64,000 bases of DNA from Parietaria judaica (taxonomy: Eukaryota > Streptophyta > Magnoliopsida > Rosales > Urticaceae), in NCBI GenBank assembly GCA_954871525.1, contig OX940860.1, positions 24,460,001 to 24,524,000 of the forward strand. Reading direction: 5' to 3'. This document shows, one piece after another, positions 46,757 through 59,957 of this stretch. Position 1 is the first letter of the stretch. Each line of letters starts with the position of its first letter. The notes beneath the pieces were generated by a model, which saw only the letters and a list, made by a program, of their open reading frames with translations, was not told the DNA's origin and searched no databases. The position numbers and the translations under genes are program-made.

Positions 46757-48050
46757 TATATAATCTTATGACGAAGAAATAAAAGTCTCAATCCAGTTTG
46801 CCTACCCTTGAATTATTTTTCTTTTCCAATTTCTTACATTTCGCATCTGCAACGTTGCCTGACCCCTTGAAATTCAAAAAATATGAATGTTATAATTTTA
46901 TTATATTATTTATGTTATAATTTATTGAATAATAATTTAACAACGATATTAAAATTTAAAATATTTAAACTAAAATTACTAATTTACTGAGTATTAATTT
47001 TCATAAAATTTAATATATATCTTAGCGGACTCATAAGCGAGTAAGCATTTTCACTGAAGATAACATTGACTGGTATAGATAGAATTGAAGTTTATCATTA
47101 TAATTGAGAAATACATGCACGCCAAACATTTGAACCAACTAATTCATTGCCGTCGTGGTACATTAAACCATTTGGATAGATAGATAGAAGTAAATAGATT
47201 CTTTCATTTGGAATCGATTACGTTGACTTGATTTGCACTCAATACAATCATATTTGTGCCAAACCACTTGAGTTACTAATTGACATATATATATTTTTTA
47301 GTCTCAAACAAAAAGTTAATATAGTCAGATAGTGGGTCCAAACTTTATTTTCTTTTTAATTGATGAGTATTTTGATGTCATAAAATTGAACTTCGATCGC
47401 CTCTTAAGCTATATCATTTCAATGATGTAATTGTCATCAAAGAAATAAATATTTTTTAACCATGTATATGTGTACTTAACAATAACACGATTATTACATA
47501 ACTAACGATTAACCGATCTAGAACAATCAAATCGCATTATTTTTTAATTTATTTTCATATTACAAGTTAAATATTCAACCACTTAAGTTATCTTCCTTTT
47601 ATTAAACCGCTTTAATCTGATATTAGATGTTATTGTTATTAAGGAAATTAATATGCTTACCCGATCTATTTGTGTACTTAGCATGATTACACGATTAACA
47701 ATTAACCAACCCAGAACAATCAAATCGGATGACTTTTAAAAGTCCAACGCACTCACATATATATATATATATAATATATATAATGTAGCTATATATGTTT
47801 GACTGGTTTTGAACCAAATATTTGCGCATGTTGGATCCGTTATGAGTCGGCAGTAAAGGAGGGTCCACAGCAGTTATAGTGAGGCCTTTATTGATATTTG
47901 GAGTAAGGAGTGGGGTCTTGTGTTTCGCACTTTGCCATGGATTCTATTAAAGTCTCACTCACGCCTCTCTATCATATCACAACTAACATGTTCTTGTCTC
48001 TAGATTCAGTTTCTAAAGTAAAAAAGAGGCTTAGCTTCTTTTATTTTCAA
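46757..48050. other. AT-rich spacer, nothing recognised
   Basis: No coding structure. A (TA)n tract lies near 47757-47785. Confidence 0.5.
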
Positions 48051-48083
48051 TTGTTTAGGGTTTTAAGGTTTAGGGTTTTAGGG
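48051..48083 (+). repeat. Short degenerate telomere-like repeat
   Basis: TTTAGGG-type units occur about three to four times (GTTTAGGG, GGTTTAGGG, TTTTAGGG). It may be a telo-box cluster or a tiny interstitial telomeric remnant. From 48084 to 48930 nothing else is recognised. Confidence 0.55.
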
Positions 48084-48930
48084 TCCTTGCACTATTTTTT
48101 GCCTCGATTTGGTTCGTCAAGCGGGTGATAGTTATCAACCGTTATTCTACAACCACGAAAGGACATGTCGTTTCGTACGTTGCATTAGTTCGAATGTTCG
48201 ATTATGAAATGCATGGTTTTAAAAAGCAACTATTATCTTTGGAGGGTTAAGACTTCATAAAAAATATTTTTTAGTCTTTATAAGTTAGTAGGCTTAACAA
48301 GCGAACACACTGTCACAATACAAAAATTATCTCTCTCATGCGCTATCAAATAAATAAATATTTTTGTGTCTACAATCGTTCTTTCGTTTTTGTGCAATTC
48401 AAGCTTTAGGACGGTCAATTTCTTAATTTTTATTTTATTTTTCTTTAATTTTTCTTTTTTGTCCCCTCTTATTTCAACTCGCAGTTATTTTTTTGTTTTT
48501 TTTTGGCTGTGCTGTCGATCCCCCTCACAAACATCGTCTTTGTTTCACAGAACTCCGCCATGCCTCGCTAATCTCTCTCTTCTCCATGTTCTATATATAC
48601 TGATGTAATAGTTTCTCATTCATTTTTACAACAATATTCAATTTTATTCTTTATTATTTTTTAATAGAAACGAGGGGGAAAAGAGAGGGAATAAAGAGAT
48701 CGGAATCCACGGAATAAGCATGAAATAAGGAGGCAAATAAAGTGACAAACGACAACAAAGGAATTCCATCCTCAATCACCGGCGGTTCTCGTTAATCCCC
48801 AAGTGGGTCCCACGCCCCAACCTGTCGTTTAATTATGCCTCCCACCACAACTAATACTACTTATTGAGCAAAGGAACCATTGGAACGTGATCCTTGGATT
48901 CTTATTTGAGACTTCTATATTTAAATATAA

Positions 48931-49280
48931 GAAGAATTGCGGAAAAAGTACTTTAACGTTGATCAAAGGGAAGAGCAGAAATTTAAAATGAAAAAAATAG
49001 CAGTAAAAGTATTCAAAGTAAACAAATTTTTGAAGTGATATATTTTCTATCGAATTCGAATTGACCAAAGTATGAGCACATAAATGTGAATCCTAAGTAT
49101 GATTTAGTAGAACTATGATAAAAAAAAATTGACCAACGTGTATACAAAAATTGGACGAAAAAGTACGTCGCCTCATATTTGTTGACTTTGGGTATTTGTT
49201 GCCACTATTTTTTTTTTTCACTTTAAAACCCTCAGGTATCAGTTACTCAAAATTTGAGTACTATTACCGTAATTATCCCT
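48931..49280. mobile_element. Decayed MULE-type MITE, family A relative (copy 5)
   Basis: The left arm GAATTGCGGAAAAAGTAC and the right arm (inverse GGATAATTACGGTAATAGTA) are related. Further in, GTGGCAACAAATACCCAAAG on the inverse strand resembles family A arms. Many differences and no clear target duplication suggest an old copy. Confidence 0.45.
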
Positions 49281-50131
49281 CATATATTCATATATTTTTA
49301 ATCAATTATCAAAATTGTATTTGATGCAAATTCAATTTTTTTCAAATTATTTTTTCATAATTTAGTTGCAACAAAAATACCAAAAAAGTTTTTATTTTGC
49401 TATAAAAAAATGTAAATCTTAAGTAAAAAAAATACAAGTACTCGGGAGTTACACTTTTGATAACATTAAAAATATATCTTGGAAAAAAAAAATAAAGAAA
49501 TAGATTCTGAAAATTTAATCTAATTTATAGGTATTTTGTTGTAAATTTCGAAATTACTATTTTTTTAGATAACAATAATAAATATACTTAAATTTAGGCG
49601 AAATAAAATTTTATTTGTAGAGGTCGAAGTACCCAAATCGCGTAAAGTAGTACAGAGCTTGTGTTTTCTATCTCCATTTTGTCTTTTTCGTCACTCTATA
49701 ACGTCGTGACACGTGTCATAAAACTCTCATTACCACGTTTATTTACACATCTTTAATTATAAAGATAATAAATGAGAATACGATGACACGTAACTATAAA
49801 CAGGTGGAAAACATATACCATACATTTTTACATAATTTGAGTACTTCCATCTTTTTGGGTACATTCCCAAACTTACATACATTTGCCACTATATTTTTAT
49901 ATAATTTCGAAAAATTATTCACTTCGATTCTACAAATGTTAGTAATGTTTCCAAGTTTCAAAAAAAAGTCAATCTTCACAAAACACAGGACTGTACATTA
50001 GATTTCTTGTTCGCAACAAGCAATGAATAAACCCTAATCTCTATCAACTGAACTTGTGTCTTCGTAACCGCAGGTTCTTCTTGGCAATGTAGTTACGTAC
50101 ACTGTTCTGTCTCACATTCTGCCACGTGGCG
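49281..50131 (+). other. Upstream region of the TMK gene
   Basis: AT-rich DNA turning less so near 50000. A 10-bp palindromic G-box, GCCACGTGGC (50121-50130), ends one base before the start codon. No other gene is seen. Confidence 0.55.
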
Positions 50132-53100
50132 ATGGTGGAAGATGGTCAAGCTCTCAGACCGGTTCTTCTTCTTCTTCTCTGCTTCTTCGTAACGGCATGT
50201 CACAGCGTCACCGACCCAACTGACCTTCAAGTCCTCAACGACTTCCGGCGAGGCTTGCGCAATGCCGACCGTCTCAGGTGGCCGGAGAACGGCGACGACG
50301 ACCCATGTGGCCCTCCCTCGTGGCCCCACGTGTTCTGCTCCGGCGACCGGGTCTCGCAGATTCAGGTCCAGAATCTCGGCCTCAGAGGAACACTGCCTCC
50401 CAGCTTCAACTCTCTCTCCAGGCTCACCAATGTCGGACTCCAAGGCAACAGGTTCTCCGGCGAGCTCCCGAGTTTCCGGGGCCTCTCCGAGCTCGAGTTC
50501 GCTTACCTCGACAACAACGAGTTCGACTCGATCCCATTTGATTTCTTTGCGGGACTCACCAGTGTCCGGGTTCTTGCGCTTGACCGGAACCCGTTTAACG
50601 CCACGACCGGGTGGTCCCTCCCTGCTGACTTGGCGGAGTCGGTGCAGCTCACGAATCTCTCCCTCGTCGGCTGCAATTTGGTGGGACCGATCCCGGAGTT
50701 TCTCACTGCGTTGCCATTTTTGACGGTGCTGAAATTGTCGTATAATCGGCTCACCGGGGAGATTCCAGCGGGGTTCGGGGACTCGCTGGTGCAGATTCTG
50801 TGGCTGAACGATCAGGACGGGGACGGGATCGGTGGGAGCCTCGAAGTCGTTGCTTCGATGACTATGCTAACGCAAGCCTGGCTGCACGGAAACCGGTTCT
50901 CCGGAGAGATTCCTGATAGAATTGCGGATCTTCCGTCGCTAAAAGAGCTCAACCTCAACGGAAACAAGCTCGTCGGAACGGTTCCTCGATGTCTGGCCGA
51001 TATGAAGCTCCGGAGATTAGACCTGAGCAACAACCTGCTCTTTGGCCCGATCCCGGAGTTCAAATTTGGCAATGTCGCGCTTGCCAGCAACTACTTTTGC
51101 ACCCGGTGTCCGCCGGAGGTGATTGCACTTTTGGACTTCCTCCGCGGGATGAATTACCCGGAAAGGCTTGTCCGGGATTGGTCCGGCGACAATCCCTGCG
51201 ACGGGCCGTGGATGGGGCTGAGCTGCGATCCAGACAAGGAGATTTCGATTATCAACTTGCCTCGCCGGAGCCTCAACGGCACGATTAGCGCTTCAGTCGC
51301 GACACTGCATTCGCTGATCGAAATTCGCCTCTCTGGGAACAACATAACCGGCGAGATCCCTGAGAATCTGACTCGGTTGGAGCACTTGAGACTGTTGGAC
51401 TTGTCCGAAAACAATCTGGACCGTCAGTTGCCGAGATTTCCGGACAGTACCAAGGTCGTTGTCGACGGAAACCCTTTCCTTCTCTTTAACAAAACAGTAA
51501 CTCCGACCGTCGACAGGATAACTCCGTTGCATAAACCGCCAGTAAGTACCACCGAGAAAGTCAATCCCAAAGCCATAAACTCCAATAGAAACAATCAAGT
51601 CAAACAAGTCACTGTGATAGTATCTGCAATCTGCTCTGTTTCTGCTCTGGCTCTCCTCATGACGTCTCTGTCGGTACGCCGCCGCGTGAAGAGACGGAAC
51701 AAATTGGTAGCAAACTCAGACCCCGAAAACGCATTCAAGATTACCGTCTCCAGGGGTTCCGTCAGCAGCGGCTCCAGCGGGCTCGTAGTGTCCGTGGACG
51801 TCCTCCGGAAGGCGACCGCTGGGTTTTCTGTTGGGAACGAGCTCGGCCGTGGCGGGTTTGGAACGGTGTACAAGGGCGAGCTCGAGGACGGGACACTAGT
51901 AGCTGTCAAGAGAATGGCAGGCTCTGGTGGCAAGGCGATCGAGGAGTTCGAGGCCGAGGTGGCAGTGCTCTCGCGGGTCCGGCACCGCCACGTTGTGTCG
52001 CTTGTCGGATACACCGTGGAAGGCGGCGAGAGGCTCCTCGTGTATGACTACATGCCTCAGGGGGCTCTCAGTAGACACCTTTTCCACTGGAAGAGCCTCG
52101 GCTTAGAGCCGCTGACGTGGACGAGCCGGCTCGTGATCGCGCTCGACGTGGCTAGAGGGATTGAGTATCTGCACGGCTTGGCACGCGAGACATTCATACA
52201 CCGGGATCTCAAGTCAGCCAACATCCTTCTCGACGACGATTTCAGGGCGAAAGTAGCGGATTTCGGGCTCGTTAAGCTCGCTCCTGATGGTGGAAACTCC
52301 ATTGCCACAAAGCTTGCCGGAACGTTTGGCTACCTCGCGCCTGAGTACGCAGGTAGGCCTTCATTTCTCAAATGGTAGATTGTACTGTGATCGAAAAATC
52401 GTTATGACAATAAGGATACTACGAAAAAAAAAAAACCCGCCTAAATTAAGTAAAAATCTCTAATCCGAAAGGTCTAATGTCTCCGCTTCACCATACCAAT
52501 CAAAATGATATCGCACCGTGAAATTACGAAATTAGCCGGACCAACCCAACGGATTCAGGAGATAAAACTCCAGCTAAGGACATAAATATCAATAAAATAG
52601 CGCGAAACCGGCCTGGCCAATTCAATGGATTCGAGTCATAAACTCTTATCTACCGAGGACATAATTGTCAATACAAATGCTCATTAGATAGAGTAGTTGA
52701 AGTGTTGAACTATAAATATCAAAGGAAAAAACACTTAGACAAATAAAAAAGGATCTTAGTCTCCTTTTTCATACTTAAAAATATGTGCCTTAGAAGCGTT
52801 TGATTTTGAGTAGAACATAAGTTCTTGATCTTAATATTTTATTGCATGTCGAGGAATCTGTAGAAAGGGTGCAACCGGTTGGTTAATCGGTTATTCTTCA
52901 CTATTTGGTATCAATAATATGTTTTTGGTTATTCATATTTTAATTACCTTAACATGTTTTTAAAAACTTTATTAAAACAACATGTTTTAAAAATCGGTTA
53001 TCAAAATCTAATTCAGTTTTAATAACCTTAACCTGTTTTGAAATCGGTTATGCTTACGAAGCAGATTAACCGGATTCGATTATTCAATTTTTTTTATATT

Positions 53101-53980
53101 GATATGTAAAATTCAACATATTTTATGACAAAAATAAAATATATCGATCCAAATAACACATATGAAGGTTCAAAATAAATCTCAAATAAAAGTTGCAGGA
53201 GTTATAGTCCTGAAATGTATATCTTTACGACCTGCAGCAAGTTGACAGGGTGCTTTAGTCTCCTTATTAAGTTCCAAATTTTATTCATATTGACCCTAAT
53301 TTTTCATTTTTTTACCCTTGTTTCAAATTTTTTCTTTAAATTATACTTATTCAACCCATTCCATATTACTTGGCCCCGGAATTTGTGTCTGAAAAGTGTT
53401 TAATTGCTTAATTTTCTTACTTATTATTATATATGCTGACCCGTATACGGCTAATTAAGCTCAAACGTTCATACATTTCCTTCCAGTGATGGGGAAGATC
53501 ACGACGAAAGCCGACGTCTTCAGCTTCGGCGTAGTGCTGATGGAGCTCGTGACGGGACTGACAGCGCTGGACGAGGGCCGGCCGGAGGAGAGCCGTTACT
53601 TGGCCAACTGGTTCTGGAAGCTCAAGTCCAACGAGGAGAAGCTCATGGCTGCGCTTGATCCGGCACTAGATGCCGACGCCGAGAGCGTTGCGAGAGTGGC
53701 CGAGCTCGCCGGGCACTGCACCGCACGGGAGCCGGCGCGCCGCCCGGACATGGGCCACGTGGTCGGCGCGCTCTCGCAGCTGGTAGAGAAGTGGATACCT
53801 GCTGTGGCCGAGCTGGACGGGAGGACTGGGATCGACTACGGGCAGCCGCTGCCGCAGCAGCTGAAGGCTTGGCAGGCAACGGACGGCGGCGGCGCCTCCG
53901 ACCTCAGCGACAGCAAAGGGAGCATCCCGGCGAGGCCTGCCGGGTTCGCGGATTCGTTGACTTCTACGGATGCCCGCTAA
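50132..53980 (+). CDS. TMK: TMK-type leucine-rich-repeat receptor-like kinase
   Basis: Two exons, 50132-52352 and 53487-53980, split in phase 1 after the codons for PEYA, encode 904 aa. The ATG at 50132 is the first in frame and gives a clear signal peptide (about 1-26). The outside part has two LRR blocks split by a non-LRR island with CTRCPPEV and NPCDG, the TMK layout. One membrane helix follows at about 493-514, then a Ser/Thr kinase. The kinase has the Gly loop GRGGFGTVYKG, Lys593 in VAVK, HRD at 690-692, DFG from Asp710, and the family end AELAGHCTAREP. TMKs sit in the plasma membrane and carry auxin signals together with ABP1-type co-receptors, controlling growth and ROP or proton-pump activity. 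The intron (1134 bp) holds a decayed repeat near 53240-53380 related to one in ALMT intron 1. Which TMK paralogue it is cannot be told here. Confidence 0.94.
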
Positions 53981-55849
53981 GTCAACGCATACAGTCACAA
54001 CATTGTTATAATAATTAGTTTGTCGTTTTTTGGTTTTAGATATTGTGAAGGAATGTCGTTTTCTTACACAGCTGGAAATAGCGATTTTGTTTGTCGAGTT
54101 TAATCTCTTTGTAAGGAAGAAATATTTATCGATCATGAATTCTACATATATTCGAATTCGAATGGCGGTACTTATAAAAACGGTTTACATTTATTCGATG
54201 GATGCATAGAAGGATAGGGAAATGAAAGGCTTCTTCAAAGAGCGAAGAGTACAAATGTCTAGTGCGATAAATGTGGAGCTGTCGGATTTTTCAACTTTTT
54301 TTTTTTTTTTAAATCTGCCAAAATTTGTTGGGTCTGGGTCCGGTTCGGTCAATATTTCAACACCAAATGGTTGGTAAAATATTATATGCGCTGAAATTTG
54401 ATGATTCAACCTCATCTAACTATTGAGTTTGACAACTTGACAAGACACCGTCACTAAAATGTTTTTTTACATACCGGGGAGAAATTAATAGAGTGATAGG
54501 AGATCATATTTTCTCGCAATGATTATAATTGCATTAATATATATATTTAAAAGTTAATAGTAGCAAATTTACTAAAGTTGTACTCAACTAGAGATTCATG
54601 CAAGTTTTTTTTTTTTTTTTTTTTTCTCAATGATATATGTATCCAAGTTTTACTCCATCACGGCTTAATTGAATAGACCCAATGTTCCCAAAACAAAATC
54701 CCTAAATCCTCAATTGCCAATTCACTTTAAGATTAATATTTCCTTCATAAAGAAACGGCATAAATATAAATCTAAGTAATTAAAAACTAGAGTGTTAAAA
54801 ATTAGAAATATGTTGGCTCTTCTTTTACGTCGTCATTGGTTAGATGTTAAATGACACATGTGGCGCGCTGACGTCATTATCTTATATTAACTAAATTTCC
54901 TCTTTTGCCAACATGTACCACCATTTCAGTCAAATTTCAACGTTTTGACTAGCATTTTGTGAAGGAAGAGACGTTTGGTGGTACACGCAGAAAAATATAT
55001 AAGAACTTAAGTATAAAATGCAAAAACCTTGAACATTTTCTAGAAATTTGGGCAGAATAATATACAACATTTACAATGATAAATTGAGTATTTTCGCCCT
55101 TAATTCCTCTATTCAAATGTTTGTAAACAATTTTAAATAATAATTTGATACTTTTGTGGCATGTGAATTTGAAGCTTCTGTGTTTACAAGTCAACGCACA
55201 AGGTTGACGATTCTGCAAATGTCATGTGGCATTTAAAGGAGAAAAGTAGCGGATTTTTTTTTTTTTTTTTTAACACACGACAAGATGCTAAATGAACTAT
55301 TTGGATTAAGTCCATGATAAAATCGTAATATTTGGTACTATTGCCACACAAAAACTAGTTTTAAAAATTTGGCTAAAAATTTGATATTTTGTGGTACTTC
55401 TGCCACAAATATGTCTTATTACTATATTGTATTATATGAATTTGATCATCTTTCCATTCACATTTAATTGTCTCTCTTTAATTATATATACACGTTGGCT
55501 CTTATGCTAAAGAACGCAAGACATTTTTAATTTTGCTCGTTAAAATAAAGCAATGCCCTCGAGATTCACGTAATGTTGTAAGTTGTAATAAAGAAGTAAC
55601 ATATAGATACCAATAATAGAGAGAGGAAAAAAAATATTTATAAAGATAATGATGTTACATCACTGAGAAATTTTATGATACACATGACATAAATCCAAAG
55701 TATAAATAAGTACAATAATTGAGAGAGAGAATCAAGTGATTGCAATTTATTTTACACAATAATATATAAGCATTCACGTCACATAGAAATTTGACTAAAT
55801 ACAGGCAAATTTCACAAGTATATTTTTAATCCTATTTTGTCGTAATAAA
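53981..55849. other. Spacer, nothing recognised
   Basis: The TMK 3' UTR comes first, then AT-rich spacer with poly(T) runs near 54610 and 55255. No gene is seen. Confidence 0.5.
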
Positions 55850-56200
55850 AGTATTCAAAGTAACTTTTTTCGTATCACCGTATGTTCCAAGTCACTTCCT
55901 TACGACTCATCACTCAAATGCTACTTGTCATTTTTTACGCCCACGTATTTCACATTATCCCAAATTCAAAGATGCTAATCTCGAAGTTGGAGTTTTTAAC
56001 CCCACATTTGGGGTTATCATCTTCGGTGTTGTTTTACTAAACAAACCATAGATCTTGCATAGGACCACTGTAATCCGACATTGGTGTTATTATCTATGTT
56101 GTCGGTGATGCTAAAAAGAATAACAAGTGACATTTGACAGATAAGTCATAAAAAAAGTTACTTGAAACTTCCAATAATATAAGAAAAAAGTTACTTTTTA
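55850..56200. repeat. Inverted repeat upstream of the BAHD gene, probable old MITE
   Basis: The left arm CAAAGTAACTTTTTTCGTAT and the right arm (inverse AAAAGTAACTTTTTTCTTAT) face each other about 300 bp apart, with GTTCCAAGT and GTTTCAAGT further in. No target duplication was found. Confidence 0.4.
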
Positions 56201-56438
56201 AAAATATGTTCTAAAATTTTGTATGCTTCAATATAGAATTTTTTTATATAGTATCTTTTCCAACCAAGTACAATAATGCAATCACTCAAACACACTCGTA
56301 AGTCATAAGTCAACGGCCATTAAAGCAAGTTGAGCTTATTCTGTGAAACAAAATCGATCACTCAAACACACTCATATATCCTTTTTAGCTTGAGAAGAGA
56401 GTCGTTTGTTGATTGTGCTTGATCACTCAGGTAAAGCC

Positions 56439-57758
56439 ATGACTGGGTTGACCTGTGTATTATCAACCACGACGATCGGACCCGCAAGCGGCAATCGCCA
56501 CGGGGATTTCAACCGGAGAATCGAACTGACTTCGAGGGACGTTCGATATCTTGATTTCAACTACACTCAGAGAGGTCTTCTTTTCCATAAACCCGACGAA
56601 TCTCTGAGCAGCCTCGTGGAGCACTTGAAAGCCTCTCTCTCGCAGGCCTTGGACCGGCTCTACCCTCTCGCTGGCCGCCTCGTCGCCACGGAGCACGACG
56701 GGGACATTAAGACTGTTTCCTTTCACATCGCCTGCAACGGCGCTGGCGTGAAGTTTGTCCACGCGAAGGCCGATAGCATTGAAGTGGCGGATCTCCTTGA
56801 TGTTGTTCCAGTAGAAATCTCGGCCTCTCTGTTTCCGATGACCGGCGTCAAGGCCCACCTAGCTGCGGACTCAGATCTCCCGTTGCTTGCGGTGCAAGTT
56901 ACCGAACTAGCCGACGGGGTTTTTGGGGGGCTCAGTCAAAACCACTGCGCAGGGGACGGCACAACTTTCTGGGACTTCTTCAATGTTTGGTCCGAGATCT
57001 CCCGCGGAGACGAGGCTGCTATTTCTCGGAGAGGCAACTTCCACTTCGGCTTCGAACCGGTTGGCTTCCCCATCCACGTCCCACTACATCGCGTGCCGAG
57101 GCCTGTACCGTGCGCGGAGGTGGTGGAGCGAAGAATGCTCCACTTCTCGAAGGAGAGAGTCGCAAAGCTGAAAGCAAAGGCCAACGCGGCTGAGCCGGGT
57201 ATATGTGTCGTTGACCGCGAGATCTCATCGCTCCAAGCCCTCATGGGGAATCTCTGGCTGTGCATAACGCGCAGCCGAGCTCTCCACGAGGACGATACTG
57301 TTTCTTATTTGATAACCGCCGACATGAGGTTGCGGCTGCAGCCGCTGCTGTCAAAGTCCTATGTCGGCAACGCTGTCCTCGACGTGGTGGTAACATGCAC
57401 GGCAGGCGAGCTTCTCACGCGGGGGATTTGGTGGGCAGCGCGGCTAATCAACAGGGAGATCTCCGCGCAAACCGCTAATAAGGAGGCAGTGAAGTTCTTC
57501 TCCGACCAGGCGAAGAGCGGCCCACAGCCGCGGCCCAACATGCTGATCACGGGCGGCTCACACCGGTTCGACTTATATGGCAATGATTTTGGATGGGGAA
57601 AGCCTCTGGTGGCGCGGGGCGGGCCGTTGCTCAGACCCGGCATGATTATAGTTTCACCGGGGGCCGTTGAAGGAAGCATTGACTTGGAAGTGACCTTTTT
57701 GCCGGAAATTTTCCGGGCTTTGGTCCGCGATCCAGAATTCGCAAACTACGGTGCATAG
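56439..57758 (+). CDS. BAHD-family acyltransferase
   Basis: An intronless frame of 439 aa, the usual BAHD length. The ATG at 56439 is used because the frame upstream of it has no ATG. The two diagnostic motifs are present: HxxxD as His169 to Asp173 (NHCAGDGTTFWDFF) and DFGWG at 383-387. The blocks LYPLAGRL and YVGNA also fit. These cytosolic enzymes move an acyl group from acyl-CoA to an alcohol or amine and make esters and amides of phenolics, terpenoids and alkaloids. The sequence resembles the group of uncharacterised Arabidopsis acetyltransferases around At3g50280. Its substrate cannot be inferred. GC content is higher than in the surroundings, as for the other coding regions here. Confidence 0.92.
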   Translation: MTGLTCVLSTTTIGPASGNRHGDFNRRIELTSRDVRYLDFNYTQRGLLFHKPDESLSSLVEHLKASLSQALDRLYPLAGRLVATEHDGDIKTVSFHIACNGAGVKFVHAKADSIEVADLLDVVPVEISASLFPMTGVKAHLAADSDLPLLAVQVTELADGVFGGLSQNHCAGDGTTFWDFFNVWSEISRGDEAAISRRGNFHFGFEPVGFPIHVPLHRVPRPVPCAEVVERRMLHFSKERVAKLKAKANAAEPGICVVDREISSLQALMGNLWLCITRSRALHEDDTVSYLITADMRLRLQPLLSKSYVGNAVLDVVVTCTAGELLTRGIWWAARLINREISAQTANKEAVKFFSDQAKSGPQPRPNMLITGGSHRFDLYGNDFGWGKPLVARGGPLLRPGMIIVSPGAVEGSIDLEVTFLPEIFRALVRDPEFANYGA

Positions 57759-59620
57759 CTATCCCTGCATCAATCTCTTTTCTCAGTTCATATACTTCTC
57801 TAAATAAATCTCGTTGTGCTTTATTTGTTCTATTACACGTATTGATGAACATTATACATGTAGTTTTTTAAATGAAAAACGACAAGTGCATTATTTGAAA
57901 ATTTTCTTCTACAGGTTGTGGTTACATTGAGCTTGAGGTTCTCAAAGTCAAAATGTTATTTTTCAGTTCGGTTTTTTGGTTCCAAATTTATAATTTTTCT
58001 TCATAAATAACAGACTAGGTCATTGTAATACCCAAGCGACATCCTTTACGTTTAAGAAAATTTACGAAAATGTCTACCTGCCTATATCTGTTACATATAT
58101 TTCATAAATTACCATTTCATGGTAAGTAAACACACGAGTTCATTATTTTCCGTAGGGATAATTACGATAAAACACTCATAAGTTACTTAAATCTTTCACT
58201 TCTTTTTCTTTTTGTATCGCCAAAGTGTCATGCCATAGTTTCTCATTTTAACTCTGTCATTCCGTTAATTGACATTTGGCACATTTTTCGTGGTCCACAT
58301 CTCTCTATCCAGTTTCAACAAATAAGAAACAATGATATAATATATTATGCCACTTAAGTTATTAGATAAAAGCAGTAAAATTTATTCAATGTATGGTCAA
58401 CTAATGCGATATGAGCTATGAGCTCAGCGCCAAACAATAGCGGCAAATATATCTAACGTTACTCTAAAGTGGGTTGACTAACTTTTTCGTCCGTTTTTTT
58501 ACACTGTTAGTCCACTGCCACAATACACTCAAAGGAATCATGTGGCATTGCCACTCATTAGGCTACCATGGTAATTAATTTTTACAAAAATTAAAATTAA
58601 TTTTTAAAAGATTTATTTCAATTTTTCTTTAGTTTTTGCAATTTTTATTTATAAATATAAATTATTTATAATATTTTTTAAAAACATTTTATAATCAAGT
58701 TACCTCAAATTCTTGGTCAGGATTTTGATTATAAAAATAAATATAATCAACCCCTGCATTTCCCGATCTCATAGGTTTTTCTATGTCGAGTTTTCATTTT
58801 TTTGATTCAGTTTCTCAAGAACAAAATCATAAATTTAGATACTATTGGCCAATTTAAATTTAAATCATTATAGAACAAGTGACATTATTGGCCAAGTTTA
58901 AATGCATATATACGCTCCCGCTAAAATTTTCAAACTCTCTACAAACACATAAAATTATTTCGGAACCAAAAAATCAAATTTGTTATCATTCTAAGCTCTA
59001 ATACAATCGTTTGGTTTTTTTCGTGGATTTATCTCAATTCTAAACAGAAATAATCTAGATTAAAAATTTACCAGTTCTAAAGTTACCAAAACTTAGCAAC
59101 TTTTTCCACTGGGAATTTTCTGATGACTTCTCAGGATCCATAAGCCTGCCTTATGCTCTGTGAACTTCGGAAACCACAACTTGAGAGCTTTGAAACCTCG
59201 AGCCTCTATCTCGTCCACCATGTTGTCTCGGGAGCTCTATGTGGACTATATAGATAGAAAATCACCTCGTCAAAGTACTAGGTCCTCGTTGGTGATATGA
59301 CAACGTCACATTAATGCTTCCCGGAGAGAGAGAAATTGCAGAGGCCTCGCGGGAAGGGCTTTCTCGAATTCTCTAGGTCTAGGAGTAGGATTTTGGGAGC
59401 TCCTTAGCTCCTTATTTATAAGTTTTAGGTATTTTGACCTAATAATTTTAACCATTAATTGGGTCAAACTCATTAAGTCATATTATTAAATAATTAATTC
59501 AATTAACTAATTAATAACCCATAATTACTCATGAGACGTATGTGGGCCCGACCACTCCACTTAATTGGCCCGTAGGCCCAATACGATTGTGGGTTCAATT
59601 GGGCCCAATCTCTTTCTTTG
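57759..59620. other. Spacer, nothing firmly recognised
   Basis: An AT-rich part up to 59080, then a more balanced stretch (59080-59620) with many GGCCCA or GGGCCC motifs that looks repeat-derived. The part near 58155 starts GGGATAATTACGATAAAACA, reminiscent of family A MITE ends, but without a matching partner. Confidence 0.45.
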
Positions 59621-59719
59621 AGTACTGTTATGCGTATTTTTCGGAGCCTAGAAAAATTAAGGCCCAAACCAAAAAAGCACGCAAGAAGCCCAAGACAAAC
59701 AAGGCCCACTAAATCGACT

Positions 59720-59911
59720 TTGACCCGCTCACGAAAAGTCAACCCGAGCTTGTCTAAAAAGTCAATTAGGCCCAATACAAAAAAGTCAATGGACCGACCC
59801 AAAAAGTAAACCGGGAAAGTCAACAAAAGTCAGTGGCTCGACCGGGAAAGTCAACAAAAGTCAACTAAGTCAACCGGGAAAGACAACAAAAGTCAACCGG
59901 GAAAGTCAACA
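59720..59911 (-). promoter_or_regulatory. W-box cluster in the LTR
   Basis: AGTCAA (the reverse of TTGACT) occurs nine times and TTGACC once in about 190 bp, largely within a short repeat unit like CCGGGAAAGTCAAC. W-boxes bind WRKY proteins, and some plant LTRs are switched on by stress through them. Confidence 0.6.
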
Positions 59912-59957
59912 ATCCGGCCCGGTAAAAGACGAGTATGATCCATCTAAGAAATATGCA

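Noticed and set aside
50126..50131. TMK start two codons upstream at a GTG
   Set aside because: GTG is not a normal start in plant nuclear genes; the ATG at 50132 gives a complete signal peptide.
56406..56438. BAHD start at TTG eleven codons upstream
   Set aside because: Non-ATG codon; the ATG at 56439 gives the usual family length.
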